A stretch of DNA of 64,000 nucleotides from Massilia kyonggiensis (GTDB lineage: Bacteria; Pseudomonadota; Gammaproteobacteria; Burkholderiales; Burkholderiaceae_D). The stretch spans positions 19,247-83,246 of the forward strand of contig NZ_JANUGY010000018.1 in the NCBI RefSeq assembly GCF_024756235.1. The letters run 5' to 3'. Positions 8,458 through 17,531 of the stretch are shown here, in pieces (positions within the stretch are counted from its first letter, which is position 1; every line of letters begins with the position of its first letter). The position numbers and the translations under genes are program-made. The notes under the pieces are model-generated. The model worked only from the letters and a program-made list of their open reading frames with translations. It made no database searches and was not told the DNA's origin.

Positions 8458-10109
8458 GACGAGCAGGCCTTCAGCGTGGCGTCGAGCAGCTCGCGCGGCG
8501 CGTTGGTGATGCTCGGGCTGCCCAGCGGTTTCAGGAGGATGAACTTGATGGCGCCGCCCTCGTTCTTCTTGTCGACTTCCATCAGCTTGATCCAGCGCTC
8601 ATTGCCCAGGTCCGGCGCGACGACCGGCAGCCCGGCCGCCTTCACGAGCGCACGCACGCGGTCGACCGCAGCGTCGTCGATGAGGTTCAAACGACGCGAC
8701 AGGTCGGCCGCCATCACCATGCCGCAGCCGACGGCCTCGCCGTGCAGCCAGGCGCCATAGCCCATGCCCGCTTCGATGGCGTGGCCGAACGTGTGGCCGA
8801 AGTTCAGCACCGCGCGCAGGCCGCCTTCGCGCTCGTCGCGGGCGACGACGTCGGCCTTGATCTCGCACGAGCGCGCGATCGCATGCGCAAGGGCCGCGTG
8901 GTCGCGTGCCACCAGCTTCCCGATGTTCGCCTCGATCCAGTCGAAGAAGGCGGCGTCGAGGATGGCGCCGTGCTTGATGACTTCCGCCAGGCCGGCCGAC
9001 AGTTCGCGGTCCGGCAGGGTGTCGAGCGTGGCGGTGTCCGCGATCACGGCGCGCGGCTGGTAGAACGCGCCGATCATGTTCTTGCCCAGCGGGTGGTTGA
9101 TGCCCGTCTTGCCGCCGACCGACGAATCGACCTGCGCGAGCAGCGTGGTCGGGATCTGCACGAACGGCACGCCGCGCATATAGGTCGCGGCCGCGAAACC
9201 GGTCATGTCGCCGATCACGCCGCCGCCCAGCGCCACCAGGGTCGTCTTGCGGTCGCACTTGTTGGCCAGCAGCGCGTCGAACACCTCGTTCAGGCTCTCC
9301 CAGGTTTTAAACTCTTCGCCGTCGCGCAGGATGATGGGCACGACCTCGCGGCCAGCCGCCCGGAGGGGGCCCGCGACCTTGTCCAGGTACAGCGGCGCGA
9401 CCGTCGTGTTGGTGACGATGGCCACCTTGCCGCTGCCGCCGATGTGACGATTGAGGAGAGAAGCGTCGTCCAGCAGGCCGCGTCCGATCGCGATCGGATA
9501 GCTGCGGTCGCCCAGCTCGACGTTAAGAGAGATGCATGCCTGTTCGTTCATTGTCGTCTTTGCGTTGGCCTGCTCGCGTGCGGCGTTGTCCGCCTCGAGC
9601 TGGTCCAGGATTGTCTGAACCATCGATTGTACGTTAGGTCGGCCCGTGTCGATGACCATGTCGGCGATCTCGCGGTACAGGGGTTCCCGCTGCGCGGTCA
9701 GGTCTTCCAGCTTCCTGCGCGGGTCGGCCGTCTGCAGCAGCGGGCGGTTCTTGTCGTGCGCCGTGCGCTGCAGGATGCTGGAGACGCTCGCGCGCAGGTA
9801 GATCACGGTGCCCCGCTCCGCCAGCAGCGCGCGGCTGTCCGGGTTCAGCACGGCGCCGCCGCCGGTCGCCAGCACGATGCCGTTCTGCGCGGTAAGTTCG
9901 CGGATCACGTCGGCTTCGCGGCGGCGGAAGCTGGCCTCGCCCTCGATCTCGAAGATCCACGGAATCGTGGCACCCGTGCGCGCCTCGATCTCGTGGTCGG
10001 AATCGATGAAGGTCATGTCCAGGCGCCGCGCCAGCAGGCGGCCGATGGTGGTCTTGCCGGCTCCCATCAGGCCGACGAGGAAGATGTTGTTGTTCTTACA
10101 GTCAGACAC
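8454..10109 (-). CDS. aroKB: Shikimate kinase - 3-dehydroquinate synthase fusion (AroK-AroB)
   Basis: One open frame of 551 codons holds two complete enzymes of the shikimate pathway. Residues 1-186 are shikimate kinase: Walker A GLMGAGKT (13-20), DSD (36-38), the GGG loop at 83-85 and the lid NRPLL. Residues 187-551 are 3-dehydroquinate synthase: DGEEFKTWESL, GGGVIGDMTGF, the phosphate-binding VDSSVGGKTGIN, and the zinc-binding NFGHTFGHAIE. In most proteobacteria these are adjacent separate genes; here no stop separates them. The ATG of codon 187 (9551) would make a normal 365-residue AroB but has only a weak upstream SD, so a fusion, internal initiation, or both are possible. dgt overlaps the 3' end by 4 bp. 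Confidence 0.88.
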   Translation of the reverse strand: MSDCKNNNIFLVGLMGAGKTTIGRLLARRLDMTFIDSDHEIEARTGATIPWIFEIEGEASFRRREADVIRELTAQNGIVLATGGGAVLNPDSRALLAERGTVIYLRASVSSILQRTAHDKNRPLLQTADPRRKLEDLTAQREPLYREIADMVIDTGRPNVQSMVQTILDQLEADNAAREQANAKTTMNEQACISLNVELGDRSYPIAIGRGLLDDASLLNRHIGGSGKVAIVTNTTVAPLYLDKVAGPLRAAGREVVPIILRDGEEFKTWESLNEVFDALLANKCDRKTTLVALGGGVIGDMTGFAAATYMRGVPFVQIPTTLLAQVDSSVGGKTGINHPLGKNMIGAFYQPRAVIADTATLDTLPDRELSAGLAEVIKHGAILDAAFFDWIEANIGKLVARDHAALAHAIARSCEIKADVVARDEREGGLRAVLNFGHTFGHAIEAGMGYGAWLHGEAVGCGMVMAADLSRRLNLIDDAAVDRVRALVKAAGLPVVAPDLGNERWIKLMEVDKKNEGGAIKFILLKPLGSPSITNAPRELLDATLKACSS

Positions 10110-10126
10110 GTGTACGCGTTCAAATA

Positions 10127-10155
10127 AAAACGGCCAGGTAAGACCTGGCCGTTTT
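10127..10155 (-). terminator. Intrinsic terminator downstream of the Ig-like lipoprotein gene
   Basis: A perfect 13-bp stem (AAAACGGCCAGGT / ACCTGGCCGTTTT) with a 3-nt loop, followed on the minus strand by T-rich sequence. It ends the pil/Ig-lipoprotein transcript ahead of aroKB. The A-rich opposite arm could also make it work on the other strand. Confidence 0.8.
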
Positions 10156-10183
10156 GTTGCAATCGGGCATCCCTTAAGAAAAC

Positions 10184-12154
10184 TTATGGGCAGGTGAACG
10201 ACAGTTTAAACGGAATACTGGTTGCGGAGCCAGCGGGCGTCGTGACCGTGACGTTGAACGTGGCCGTGGACGGGCCCGTGCAATTGGTCGGGTTCGTGCT
10301 GCCGACGCTGAACAGATGCGTAAAGCCCTGCGGGATGCTGCCCACCGTCAGGCCGGTCGGATCGTCGACGGCGCTGTTCGTGTGCGGTGCGACGTTCGGC
10401 ACGGTGGCCGGAATCACCGGTGCGGCAGTGCCATTGAGCATCGCCGTGATCGCGACCGTGGAGCCGGCCGGCATCGGATTGTTGTTCACGTCGTTGAACT
10501 GCAGCCGGAAGCTCTTCGATGCGCTGGACGGGAGCGAGCCCAGGTCGACCGTGCCGCCCGTGAGCGGGGTCGGGCTGCCGTCCATGTAGGCGTATTTGAC
10601 GGTGCTGCCGCTCAGGAAGATCGAGGTGCGGGCAAACACGGTATTGGTGCCGTCCGTCGAGCTGGCGCAGATTGTGGCCAGGCCGGGGCGGGTCGCGTCC
10701 GGCGTGACGGCGTTGCACGGCGTGGCCGGCGTGCCCGGGATCGCGACGCGCGGCGCCTGGCTGCGGAACGCGACCGAGCACACGCCGTTGACGGTGTTGC
10801 AGCCGCCCTTGTCGGACGAGCCGACGGCGCCCATATTCGTCTGGAACACGACCGGCGTACCGTCCGGGACCGGGTTGCCGAAGGCATCGGCCACCATCAC
10901 CTGCACGGTCGTCGCGGACGGATTGTCCACGCTCCAGCCCTCGACGTTGAACGAACCGGAGCTCAGCGAGAACGCCCGCTGCGCCGGCAGGCCGGTCGTC
11001 ACGACGATCGAATCGGACAGGGTCGAAATATCCGCCGCGCCGTTGGTGCCGGTGCCCTTCAGCGTGGCCTGGATACGGAACGACATCGGGGTCGAACCCG
11101 AGTTGACCGTCGTGACCACGCTGCCGGTGGCGTCGGTCGTGTCGCTGGCCTTGTTGATGACGACGTCGGCGTTGGCGGGAACGGGCGTGAAGTCCACGCG
11201 CTGGCCGGCCAGCGGATTGCCGAAGATGTCGACGACCTTGTACGTCAGGATCGCGGTTTCGGTACGGCCGTTGCCGCCATTGCCGCGCACGACGATCGAT
11301 TGCGTGGTCGGCTGCGCGCCCACGAACTGCACCGACGCGGCGGCCGGCGGCGCGATCGTCAAGGAGGTCGATGCCGACCGGGCGACGCCGGCGGCGGACA
11401 CGGTGATCGTGTCGTTGTTGGCGCAGCCCTTGTCGCGGTAGACCGTCTGCACGGTGCCGTTATTGGTCGGCACGGTCGCGGCCAGCGTTGCCTTGCCGGC
11501 CGTGACGCACGCGGAGCTGAAGCTGACGTTGACCTGCTGGTCCGTGTATTTGCTGGTGCCGTTCAGCACGTCGACCGACAGCACGGTCGAGCCGTAGGCC
11601 TGGATGCTGGCCGGGCTGGCGGACAGGGTGCCGAAGGTCAGGGTGGTGGCGCCGACGGAATAGTTCGCGGTGCCGCTCGCGGTCGTGCCGGCCACGCTCG
11701 ACGTGGCGGTCACGGTGCCCGCGCCGCCCGCGGCCAGGCTGGCCGCGCGCATGCTGATCGAGGCCACGCCGTTGACGTCCGTGAGCGCGGTGCCGGCCGT
11801 CGGCGAGAACACGGCCAGCGCGTTGTCCGTGGCGAAGGTGACGATCGCGTTCGGCACGGGCTTCTTGTTCGCGTCCAGCACGGTGGCCTTGACGGTCAAC
11901 GGCGTGGCGCCCGTGAGCGCATTGCTCGACGCGCCGGCCGCATTCGTGAAGGCCACGGAGACGGTGGGTGCCGCGGGCGTCGTCGTACCGCCGGTTCCGG
12001 TGCCGCCGGTCCCCGTACCGCCGGAGCCGGTCCCGCCGCTCACGGCGCCGGGACTGCCGCCGCCGCCGCCGCATGCGGTCAGCACCATGGCCATCAGCAG
12101 GCCGGCCACGCGCACGCCGTGGCGCGCTGCGGATTCATTCTTGAATTGGTTCAT
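10184..12154 (-). CDS. Ig-like (invasin/Big-type) repeat lipoprotein
   Basis: A 656-residue lipoprotein: signal peptide with lipobox LTAC (Cys28), then a Gly/Thr-rich linker of GGTGTGG repeats (about 33-57), then several bacterial Ig-like domains. The first shows the Big_1 pattern with PLTVKATVLDANKKPVPNAI followed by VTFATDN and TDVNGVASI; later modules repeat it (VDIFGNPLAGQRVDF, VADAFGNPVPDGTPVVF). Such proteins are surface or periplasmic adhesive or structural modules. It starts 26 bp after pilQ on the same strand, so it belongs to the pil transcript, which suggests a link with type IV pili or the outer-membrane secretin. No specific function can be assigned. Confidence 0.82.
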   Translation of the reverse strand: MNQFKNESAARHGVRVAGLLMAMVLTACGGGGGSPGAVSGGTGSGGTGTGGTGTGGTTTPAAPTVSVAFTNAAGASSNALTGATPLTVKATVLDANKKPVPNAIVTFATDNALAVFSPTAGTALTDVNGVASISMRAASLAAGGAGTVTATSSVAGTTASGTANYSVGATTLTFGTLSASPASIQAYGSTVLSVDVLNGTSKYTDQQVNVSFSSACVTAGKATLAATVPTNNGTVQTVYRDKGCANNDTITVSAAGVARSASTSLTIAPPAAASVQFVGAQPTTQSIVVRGNGGNGRTETAILTYKVVDIFGNPLAGQRVDFTPVPANADVVINKASDTTDATGSVVTTVNSGSTPMSFRIQATLKGTGTNGAADISTLSDSIVVTTGLPAQRAFSLSSGSFNVEGWSVDNPSATTVQVMVADAFGNPVPDGTPVVFQTNMGAVGSSDKGGCNTVNGVCSVAFRSQAPRVAIPGTPATPCNAVTPDATRPGLATICASSTDGTNTVFARTSIFLSGSTVKYAYMDGSPTPLTGGTVDLGSLPSSASKSFRLQFNDVNNNPMPAGSTVAITAMLNGTAAPVIPATVPNVAPHTNSAVDDPTGLTVGSIPQGFTHLFSVGSTNPTNCTGPSTATFNVTVTTPAGSATSIPFKLSFTCP

Positions 12155-12180
12155 GTGTTTGCTTCTTGTTGATTATCTTG

Positions 12181-14328
12181 TCAATGGCCGTTCTGCAGGC
12201 GCTCGGCCACGATCCTGGGCGTGATGAAGACGAGCAGCTCGGTCTTGCTGTTCTGGCGCGACGTCGACTTGAACAGGTTGCCCACGACCGGGATGTCGCC
12301 GATCAGCGGCACCTTGTTGTCGCTGCGCGTCTCGCTCATCTGGTAGATGCCGCCCAGGACCACCGTGCCGCCGTTCTCGACCATCACCTTGGTCTTCACG
12401 TGCTGCGTGTTGATGGCGAAGCCCGACGAGGTCGACTCGCCCTTCGAATCCTTGGCCACGTCCACGTCCAGCACGACGTTGCCGTCCGGGGTGATCTGCG
12501 GCGTGACTTCCAGCTTCAGGTTCGCCTTCTTGAACGTGACCGACGTGGCGCCGCTGCTGGTGGCCTGCTGGTACGGCAGCTCGACGCCCTGCTCGATGAT
12601 GGCCGGGACGTTGTCCTCGGTGACCACGCGCGGGCTGGAGATGATCTTGCCCTTGCCGTCCGCTTCGAGCGCGGACAGTTCCAGGTTGAGGAAGCGGTTC
12701 GCGGCCGACGAGAACAGCGAGAACGCGATCGACGGCGCATTCGTGCCGTTGATGCCGGCCGCCGGCAGGTTCACGAGCGTGGTATTGGTGTAGCCGTCGC
12801 CCTTGTCCGGCGTCTGGCCCGTGACCTGGCCCACGCCCGTCAGGTTGCCGCCGATGGCCACGCGCTGGTTGCCGCTGACCTGGTAGCCCGTGTCGCCGCC
12901 GCGCAGGGTGCGCAGGTCGGCGAAACCGAGCTTGGCGCCGAGGTTGCGCGAGAAGCCGTCGTTCGCTTCCACGAGGCGCGCCTCGACGAGCACCTGCTTG
13001 GTCGCGATGTCGGTCTTCTGGATCAGCTTGCGGATGTCCTCGATCTTCGACGCGATGTCGGTCACGAACAGCTGGTTCGTGCGCGGGTCGATGATGGCGC
13101 TGCCGCGCTTGGACAGCACGCGGTTCTTGCCGCCGCCGTCGCTGCTGGCGCCGCCGTTCTGGTCGAGGCCGAACACGGTGCGGAAGGCCTCGGCCTTCTG
13201 GTAGTTCAGCTGGAAGATCTCGGAGCGCAGCGGCTCCAGGTCGGCGATCTGGGCGCGCTGCTCGAGCTCCAGTTTTTCCTTCGTCAGCAGTTCTTCCTTC
13301 GGCGCGATCCACAACACGTTGCCGTTCTTGCGCATGTCCAGGCCCTTGGCCTGCAGGATCACGTCGAGCCCCTGGTCCCACGGCACCTCCTTCAGGTGCA
13401 GCGTGAGGTTGCCGGTGACGGAATCGCTCGCGATGATGTTCAGGCCGGACAGGTCGGCGATCGCCTGCAGCGCCTGGCGCACTTCGATGTTCTGGAAGTT
13501 GAACGACACTTTTTCGCCGCGGTAGCCCGTACCGTTTCCGCCGGCCGGGCGGTTCGGGTCTTCCTTGACGGGCTTGACGTCGATGACGAGCTGGGTGTCG
13601 CTCTGGTAGACGCTGTGCTCCCAGTTGCCGTGGGCCTCGACGACCATGTGCGTGTTCTCGCCCTGCGGCGTCGTCGTGATGCGCGACACGGGCGTGCCGA
13701 AGTCGGTCACGTCCAGGCGGCGGCGCAGGGTGGGCGGCACGCCGGTCTTGAGGAAATCGACGAAGATCTTCGGACCGGCCTGGCGCACGTCGACGGCGAC
13801 CTGGCCGTTCGGCAGGTCGACGACGATGCGGCCCTCGCCATTGGTGCCGCGGCGGAAATCGAGGTCGCGCAGCAGGTGCGTCGCGACCGGTGCGGCGGCC
13901 GTGCGCGCGGGCTGGCCGGAGGTCTCGGCCGCGCGCTCGGGCGCGCCCGAGCCTTCGACGGTGACGATGACGTCCTTGCCGTCGATGGCGGCGGCGTAGC
14001 TCAGCACGCGCTTGAGGTTCAGCACGAGGCGCGTGCGCTCGCCCGCCTGCACGACGTTCACGCCGCGCACGTCGCCCAGGTTGATGTCCTGGACATTCTT
14101 GCCGGTGGCGTTGGCGGTGGCGCCGAAATCGAGCGCGATGCGGGCCGGATTGGTGATCGAAAAGCCGATCGGCAGCTGCTTCGGCGCTTCCTTCATGCCC
14201 ACGCGGATGACGACGTTGCCGCCCTGCTGGTTGGCGCTGATCGACTCGATCGCGTTGTCCTGGGCCCAGGCGCAGACCGTGGCGAGCGCCAGCAGCATGC
14301 CGCCCGCGGCGGAAAGGAATCGGGTCAT
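12181..14328 (-). CDS. pilQ: Type IV pilus secretin PilQ
   Basis: A 715-residue secretin that forms the outer-membrane channel for type IV pili. It has a signal peptide (cleavage near AWA-QD), N-terminal AMIN domains (VVIRVGMKEAPKQLPIGFSI and a second copy near 190-250), a secretin/TonB short N-terminal domain (VSFNFQNIEVRQALQAIADL), the N1-type KQVLVEARLVE and the secretin core ending VPLIGDIPVVGNLFKS. Its ATG overlaps the pilP stop by 4 bp. It is the last of the five assembly genes. Length fits PilQ (about 700). Confidence 0.96.
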   Translation of the reverse strand: MTRFLSAAGGMLLALATVCAWAQDNAIESISANQQGGNVVIRVGMKEAPKQLPIGFSITNPARIALDFGATANATGKNVQDINLGDVRGVNVVQAGERTRLVLNLKRVLSYAAAIDGKDVIVTVEGSGAPERAAETSGQPARTAAAPVATHLLRDLDFRRGTNGEGRIVVDLPNGQVAVDVRQAGPKIFVDFLKTGVPPTLRRRLDVTDFGTPVSRITTTPQGENTHMVVEAHGNWEHSVYQSDTQLVIDVKPVKEDPNRPAGGNGTGYRGEKVSFNFQNIEVRQALQAIADLSGLNIIASDSVTGNLTLHLKEVPWDQGLDVILQAKGLDMRKNGNVLWIAPKEELLTKEKLELEQRAQIADLEPLRSEIFQLNYQKAEAFRTVFGLDQNGGASSDGGGKNRVLSKRGSAIIDPRTNQLFVTDIASKIEDIRKLIQKTDIATKQVLVEARLVEANDGFSRNLGAKLGFADLRTLRGGDTGYQVSGNQRVAIGGNLTGVGQVTGQTPDKGDGYTNTTLVNLPAAGINGTNAPSIAFSLFSSAANRFLNLELSALEADGKGKIISSPRVVTEDNVPAIIEQGVELPYQQATSSGATSVTFKKANLKLEVTPQITPDGNVVLDVDVAKDSKGESTSSGFAINTQHVKTKVMVENGGTVVLGGIYQMSETRSDNKVPLIGDIPVVGNLFKSTSRQNSKTELLVFITPRIVAERLQNGH

Positions 14329-14864
14329 TTACGGTTCTCCTTGATTTGCAGCTCCAGCCTGGTGGTCCGCTGCGTCCATTCGCCGGCCGCGTCCTGCACC
14401 ACTTCGCGGATAGCGACGGCGTCGTCGGCCACGTGCGTGACGACGCCGAAGTTCTGGCCGATGCGCTGGCCGGCCTTCACGCGGTACAGCGAGCGTTCGA
14501 TCTGCAGCAGCGCGAAGCGCGTGCCGTCCTTCTCCATCGTGCCGACCATCTGCATGGTATCGAGCGGGAAAGTCTCCAGCAGCTCGCGCGGGCGCTGCAT
14601 GTCCGGCTGGTTCGGGTTGTTCGACGTCGCAGCGGCGCGGGCCAGTTCGCCCAGCAGCTTGTTCGGGTCGAACGGGTCGACGGCCTCCTTCGCGCCATAG
14701 GCGTAAGGCAGGAAATCCTTCGGCTCGGGCAGCGGCTTCACGGCCGGGCGGGTGTCGCGCTTGACCTGCTCCATCCAGTCGCGCACTTCGCGCACGTCGG
14801 AATCGCCGCAGCCGGCCAGGAGCAGGGTCGCCATCACGGCGCCGATCACGATACGGCCGCTCAT
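14325..14864 (-). CDS. pilP: Type IV pilus assembly lipoprotein PilP
   Basis: A 179-residue inner-membrane lipoprotein with lipobox LLAGC (Cys19). The mature protein has the disordered N-terminal region and the PilP beta domain (QMVGTMEKDGTRFALLQIER, then GQRIGQNFGVV). PilP bridges the PilN/PilO heterodimer to PilQ. It overlaps pilO upstream and pilQ downstream by 4 bp each. The start at 14864 gives the signal peptide; the frame is open further upstream, but only by overlap with pilO. Confidence 0.93.
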   Translation of the reverse strand: MSGRIVIGAVMATLLLAGCGDSDVREVRDWMEQVKRDTRPAVKPLPEPKDFLPYAYGAKEAVDPFDPNKLLGELARAAATSNNPNQPDMQRPRELLETFPLDTMQMVGTMEKDGTRFALLQIERSLYRVKAGQRIGQNFGVVTHVADDAVAIREVVQDAAGEWTQRTTRLELQIKENRK

Positions 14865-15532
14865 GCCTTCGCCTCCGGCTTGGCGTTCTTCTTCGCCTTG
14901 CGGGCCTTGGCCTGCGCGTCCAGTTCTTCCTGGTCGAGGTAGCGGAAGGTCTTCGCGACGGCGTCCAGCGACAGCGTGCCGTCCTTGCCGGCGGTGAGCG
15001 CCAGGTTGTTCAGGGTGACGATGCGGGGCATCTTGGCCATGTCGGCCGCGAATTCGCCGATGTCGTGGTACTTGCCCGTGACCTTGATGTCGATCGGCAG
15101 CTCGGCGTAGTAGTCCTTGACGACGACCTGGCCCGGCTTGAACAGTTCGAACTGCAGGCCGCGGCCGATGCCGGCCTGGTTGATGTCGGACAGCAGCGCG
15201 GCCATCTCCGCCTTGCTCGGCAACTGCTTTTCCAGGCGTTCGACGTAGCGGTTCACCTGCTGCTGCTGGGCTTCCAGCGCGTCCAGGTTGATCGCCTGCG
15301 CCATCTTGAGCTTGTAGTCGTCGCGCAGCTTGAGTTCCTGCGCGGCCAGGGCGTCCTGTTCCTCGAACTGGCCGCTCCAGTAAAAGAAGTAGCCGAGGCC
15401 GAGGACGGCCGCCATCACGCCGGCCGCGCACAACAGGCGCGGCGCCAGCGGCCACAGGCCGGGATGGCGGCCCTGCAGGCCCTCGAACTGCGAGGCCAGG
15501 TCGGCGAAAGACTGTTTCAGATCGATGTTCAT
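14861..15532 (-). CDS. pilO: Type IV pilus inner-membrane protein PilO
   Basis: A 223-residue bitopic protein. A cytoplasmic N-terminus (DLASQFEGL) leads to one membrane helix (about 32-52), a coiled coil (about 58-105) and a ferredoxin-like periplasmic domain. A basic, Lys/Ala-rich tail closes it. PilO pairs with PilN in the alignment complex between the cytoplasmic platform and PilQ. Both ends overlap neighbours by 4 bp. Confidence 0.93.
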   Translation of the reverse strand: MNIDLKQSFADLASQFEGLQGRHPGLWPLAPRLLCAAGVMAAVLGLGYFFYWSGQFEEQDALAAQELKLRDDYKLKMAQAINLDALEAQQQQVNRYVERLEKQLPSKAEMAALLSDINQAGIGRGLQFELFKPGQVVVKDYYAELPIDIKVTGKYHDIGEFAADMAKMPRIVTLNNLALTAGKDGTLSLDAVAKTFRYLDQEELDAQAKARKAKKNAKPEAKA

Positions 15533-16158
15533 GGCTTGGTGCCCGCGCTGTTACCCGATTTTGCCGTGGACGGCCTGGCATCCTTGTCGTCGTCCTCGGC
15601 GCGGGCGCGCTTGATCGCGACGTTCAGCGTGAATTCGACGACCTTGCGTCCGGTCTTGCTCTGCGCGAGCGTGGCCGCGCGCACCTCGGTCAGGTCCGGA
15701 CGCTCCAGCCACGGCGAGCTGCCGGACAGGTTGCGCAGCAGCTCCGCCACGCGCTCCTGCGACTGCGCATAGCCGTTCAGCAGCACGCGCTGGCCATCCT
15801 GCTTGAAGCTTTTCAGGTACACGCCTTCCGGCGTCTGGCGCACCAGTTCGTCGAGCAGGTAGACGGGCTGGTTGCGGTCGCCCTGCAGGTCCTCGACGGC
15901 CTGCTGGCGCGCCTTCAGCGCCTCGATCTCGGCCTTCAGGCTGGCGATCTTGCTGATCTTCTTGTCCAGTTCCGCGTTGGCGTTCCGGAGCACCAGGTTG
16001 CGTTCGTTCTGCGTGGCGATGCGGCTCGCGTTGTACGCGCCCACGAGCAGCACGAGCGCGGCGCCGGCCAGGCCGCCCAGCGCCATCAACGCGACGAACG
16101 CGGCCTGTTTCTGCTTGCGCTTCGCTTCCCGGTGCGGGAGCAGGTTAATGCGGATCAT
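15529..16158 (-). CDS. pilN: Type IV pilus assembly protein PilN
   Basis: A 209-residue bitopic protein. It begins MIRINLLPHREAKRK, the conserved INLLP motif that docks into PilM, followed by a membrane helix (about 21-43), a coiled coil (about 50-92) and a periplasmic ferredoxin-like fold (VYLKSFKQDGQRVLLNGYA). The start at 16158 is fixed by that motif and by the TGATG junction with pilM. It carries the acidic/basic tail RAEDDDKDARPS, which is longer than the minimum for the family. Confidence 0.93.
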   Translation of the reverse strand: MIRINLLPHREAKRKQKQAAFVALMALGGLAGAALVLLVGAYNASRIATQNERNLVLRNANAELDKKISKIASLKAEIEALKARQQAVEDLQGDRNQPVYLLDELVRQTPEGVYLKSFKQDGQRVLLNGYAQSQERVAELLRNLSGSSPWLERPDLTEVRAATLAQSKTGRKVVEFTLNVAIKRARAEDDDKDARPSTAKSGNSAGTKP

Positions 16159-17231
16159 CAGCCGAACCTCCGCAGTGCCAGGCCGCAGGCGACGAGATAG
16201 CCGGGTGCGTCCGTGCGCAGCTGCTGCTCGCGCACGGCGGCCCCCAGCTGCATGCCGAAGAACGGCGCCACGACGCTCGTTGCGATGCGCGTGCGGCCCG
16301 CGATGATGTCGGGCAGGCCGGGCAACTGGGCGCTGCCGCCGGCGAGGACGATCTGGTCGATGCGCGTGTACGGCGTCGAGGTATAGAAAAACTGGATCGC
16401 GCGCGTGACTTCCAGCGCGGCGTTTTCCAGCCACGGGCCCAGGAGGTCGGCGCGATAATTGTCCGGCAGGTCGCCCGTCTTCTTGCGCGTCTCCGCTTCT
16501 TCGAACGAGAGGCCGTAGGCGCGCACGACGTCCTGCGTGAGCTGCACGCCGCCGAACGGCTGCTCGCGCTCGTAGACGGTCTCGCCGTTCTGCAGCACGG
16601 AAACGTGGGTCGCGTTGGCGCCGATCTGGAACAGCGCGACGATGCGGTCCCGCGGGCCGTTGTCGTTGTCGAGCAGGCGCTGCAGCGCGGCGCGGGCGGC
16701 GTACGACTCGATGTCCATCACGGTGGCCGTGAGGCCGGCCGCTTCGGCGATGGCGACGCGGTCCTCGACCTTTTCGCGGCGCGCCGCGGCCAGCATCACT
16801 TCCATGTCCTCGGGCGAATTGGCGACGGGGCCGATCACGTCGAAGTCGAGGCTGACCTCGTCCAGCGCGAACGGGATGTACTGGCTGGCCTCGGACTCGA
16901 CCTGCACTTCGAGCTGGTCTTCCGGCAGGCCGGCCGGCAGGATGATCTTCTTGGTGATGACGGCGGCAGGCGGCATGCCGAGCGCCACGTGCTTGATGCG
17001 GGTGCCGCTCTTCTGCACGACGCGGCGCACGGCGTCCGACACCGCCTCGATGTTCTCGATGTTGCCGTCGACGACGGCGCCGCGCGGCAGCGGTTCGGCC
17101 GCATGGCGCTCCAGCCGCAGCTCGCCCTTCCCGCCATCGGACAGCTCGACCAGGCGCACGCCGGACGTACTGATGTCGAGCCCGACCAACGGCGGGCTCT
17201 TTTGTCCGAACAAGGAACCTAGACTGATCAC
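16158..17231 (-). CDS. pilM: Type IV pilus actin-like protein PilM
   Basis: A 357-residue cytoplasmic actin-fold ATPase-like protein. The N-terminus has LVGLDISTSGVRLVEL (phosphate 1) and the C-terminal half IVLAGGSAQLPGL (adenosine motif). PilM binds the PilN N-terminus. I chose the GTG at 17231-17229: it is preceded at 7 nt by a strong GGGGGAG ribosome-binding site and gives the family's usual N-terminus; the longer open frame from 17447 is not supported. First gene of pilMNOPQ and divergent from ponA. Confidence 0.93.
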   Translation of the reverse strand: MISLGSLFGQKSPPLVGLDISTSGVRLVELSDGGKGELRLERHAAEPLPRGAVVDGNIENIEAVSDAVRRVVQKSGTRIKHVALGMPPAAVITKKIILPAGLPEDQLEVQVESEASQYIPFALDEVSLDFDVIGPVANSPEDMEVMLAAARREKVEDRVAIAEAAGLTATVMDIESYAARAALQRLLDNDNGPRDRIVALFQIGANATHVSVLQNGETVYEREQPFGGVQLTQDVVRAYGLSFEEAETRKKTGDLPDNYRADLLGPWLENAALEVTRAIQFFYTSTPYTRIDQIVLAGGSAQLPGLPDIIAGRTRIATSVVAPFFGMQLGAAVREQQLRTDAPGYLVACGLALRRFG

Positions 17232-17329
17232 GAGCGCACTCCCCCTCTTTGCTACTTCTTTGAACGCCCGCTTGGGGAACGATTGATAAAGATAGAAATA
17301 AGGTGCATATATATCGGGCACCGCCTTGA

Positions 17330-17358
17330 ATCCTAGCAATACTGATGTATGAGGACAA
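17330..17358 (-). promoter_or_regulatory. Candidate sigma-70 promoter for pilM
   Basis: On the minus strand: TTGTCC, 17-bp spacer, TAGGAT (each 4 of 6 to consensus), about 100 nt upstream of the pilM GTG. It is the best match in the 300-bp gap 17232-17531 on this strand. That gap otherwise holds only AT-rich sequence and the ponA promoter. Confidence 0.45.
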
Positions 17359-17493
17359 GAAATTTCTACACGGGAACATATTAGTGCGCAGCGGGAAAAC
17401 GACACTGTTTTCGCTCTGATATCAATCAATCTTGCCGCTCTTTTCACACCTATTGTCCACTTGTCTAGCAGTGCCTCAGATACAAGCGTGACT

Positions 17494-17499
17494 TATAAT
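17494..17499 (+). promoter_or_regulatory. Candidate -10 element for the PBP1A gene
   Basis: A perfect TATAAT, 33 bp ahead of the ponA ATG. No good -35 hexamer lies 16-18 bp upstream, so activity would depend on other contacts or a regulator. Confidence 0.4.
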
Positions 17500-17531
17500 G
17501 AAATGGATCAATAAAGCGACCGACATTACGC

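Noticed and set aside
9540..9560. A frameshift or sequencing error joining aroK and aroB
   Set aside because: Both domains are intact in one frame with no shift, and the junction adds only a short linker, so an error is not needed. It cannot be excluded without other reads; the fusion is kept as a finding.
12166..14700. An 844-codon open frame on the plus strand opposite pilQ/pilP
   Set aside because: High-GC DNA leaves long open antisense frames. The minus-strand products are complete, conserved pilus proteins; the plus frame is rich in Arg, His, Gly and Val in the way shadows are, and has no domain or ribosome-binding site.
16158..17447. Longer PilM start at 17447
   Set aside because: The extra 72 residues have no family match, and the GTG at 17231 has a strong ribosome-binding site and the standard N-terminus.
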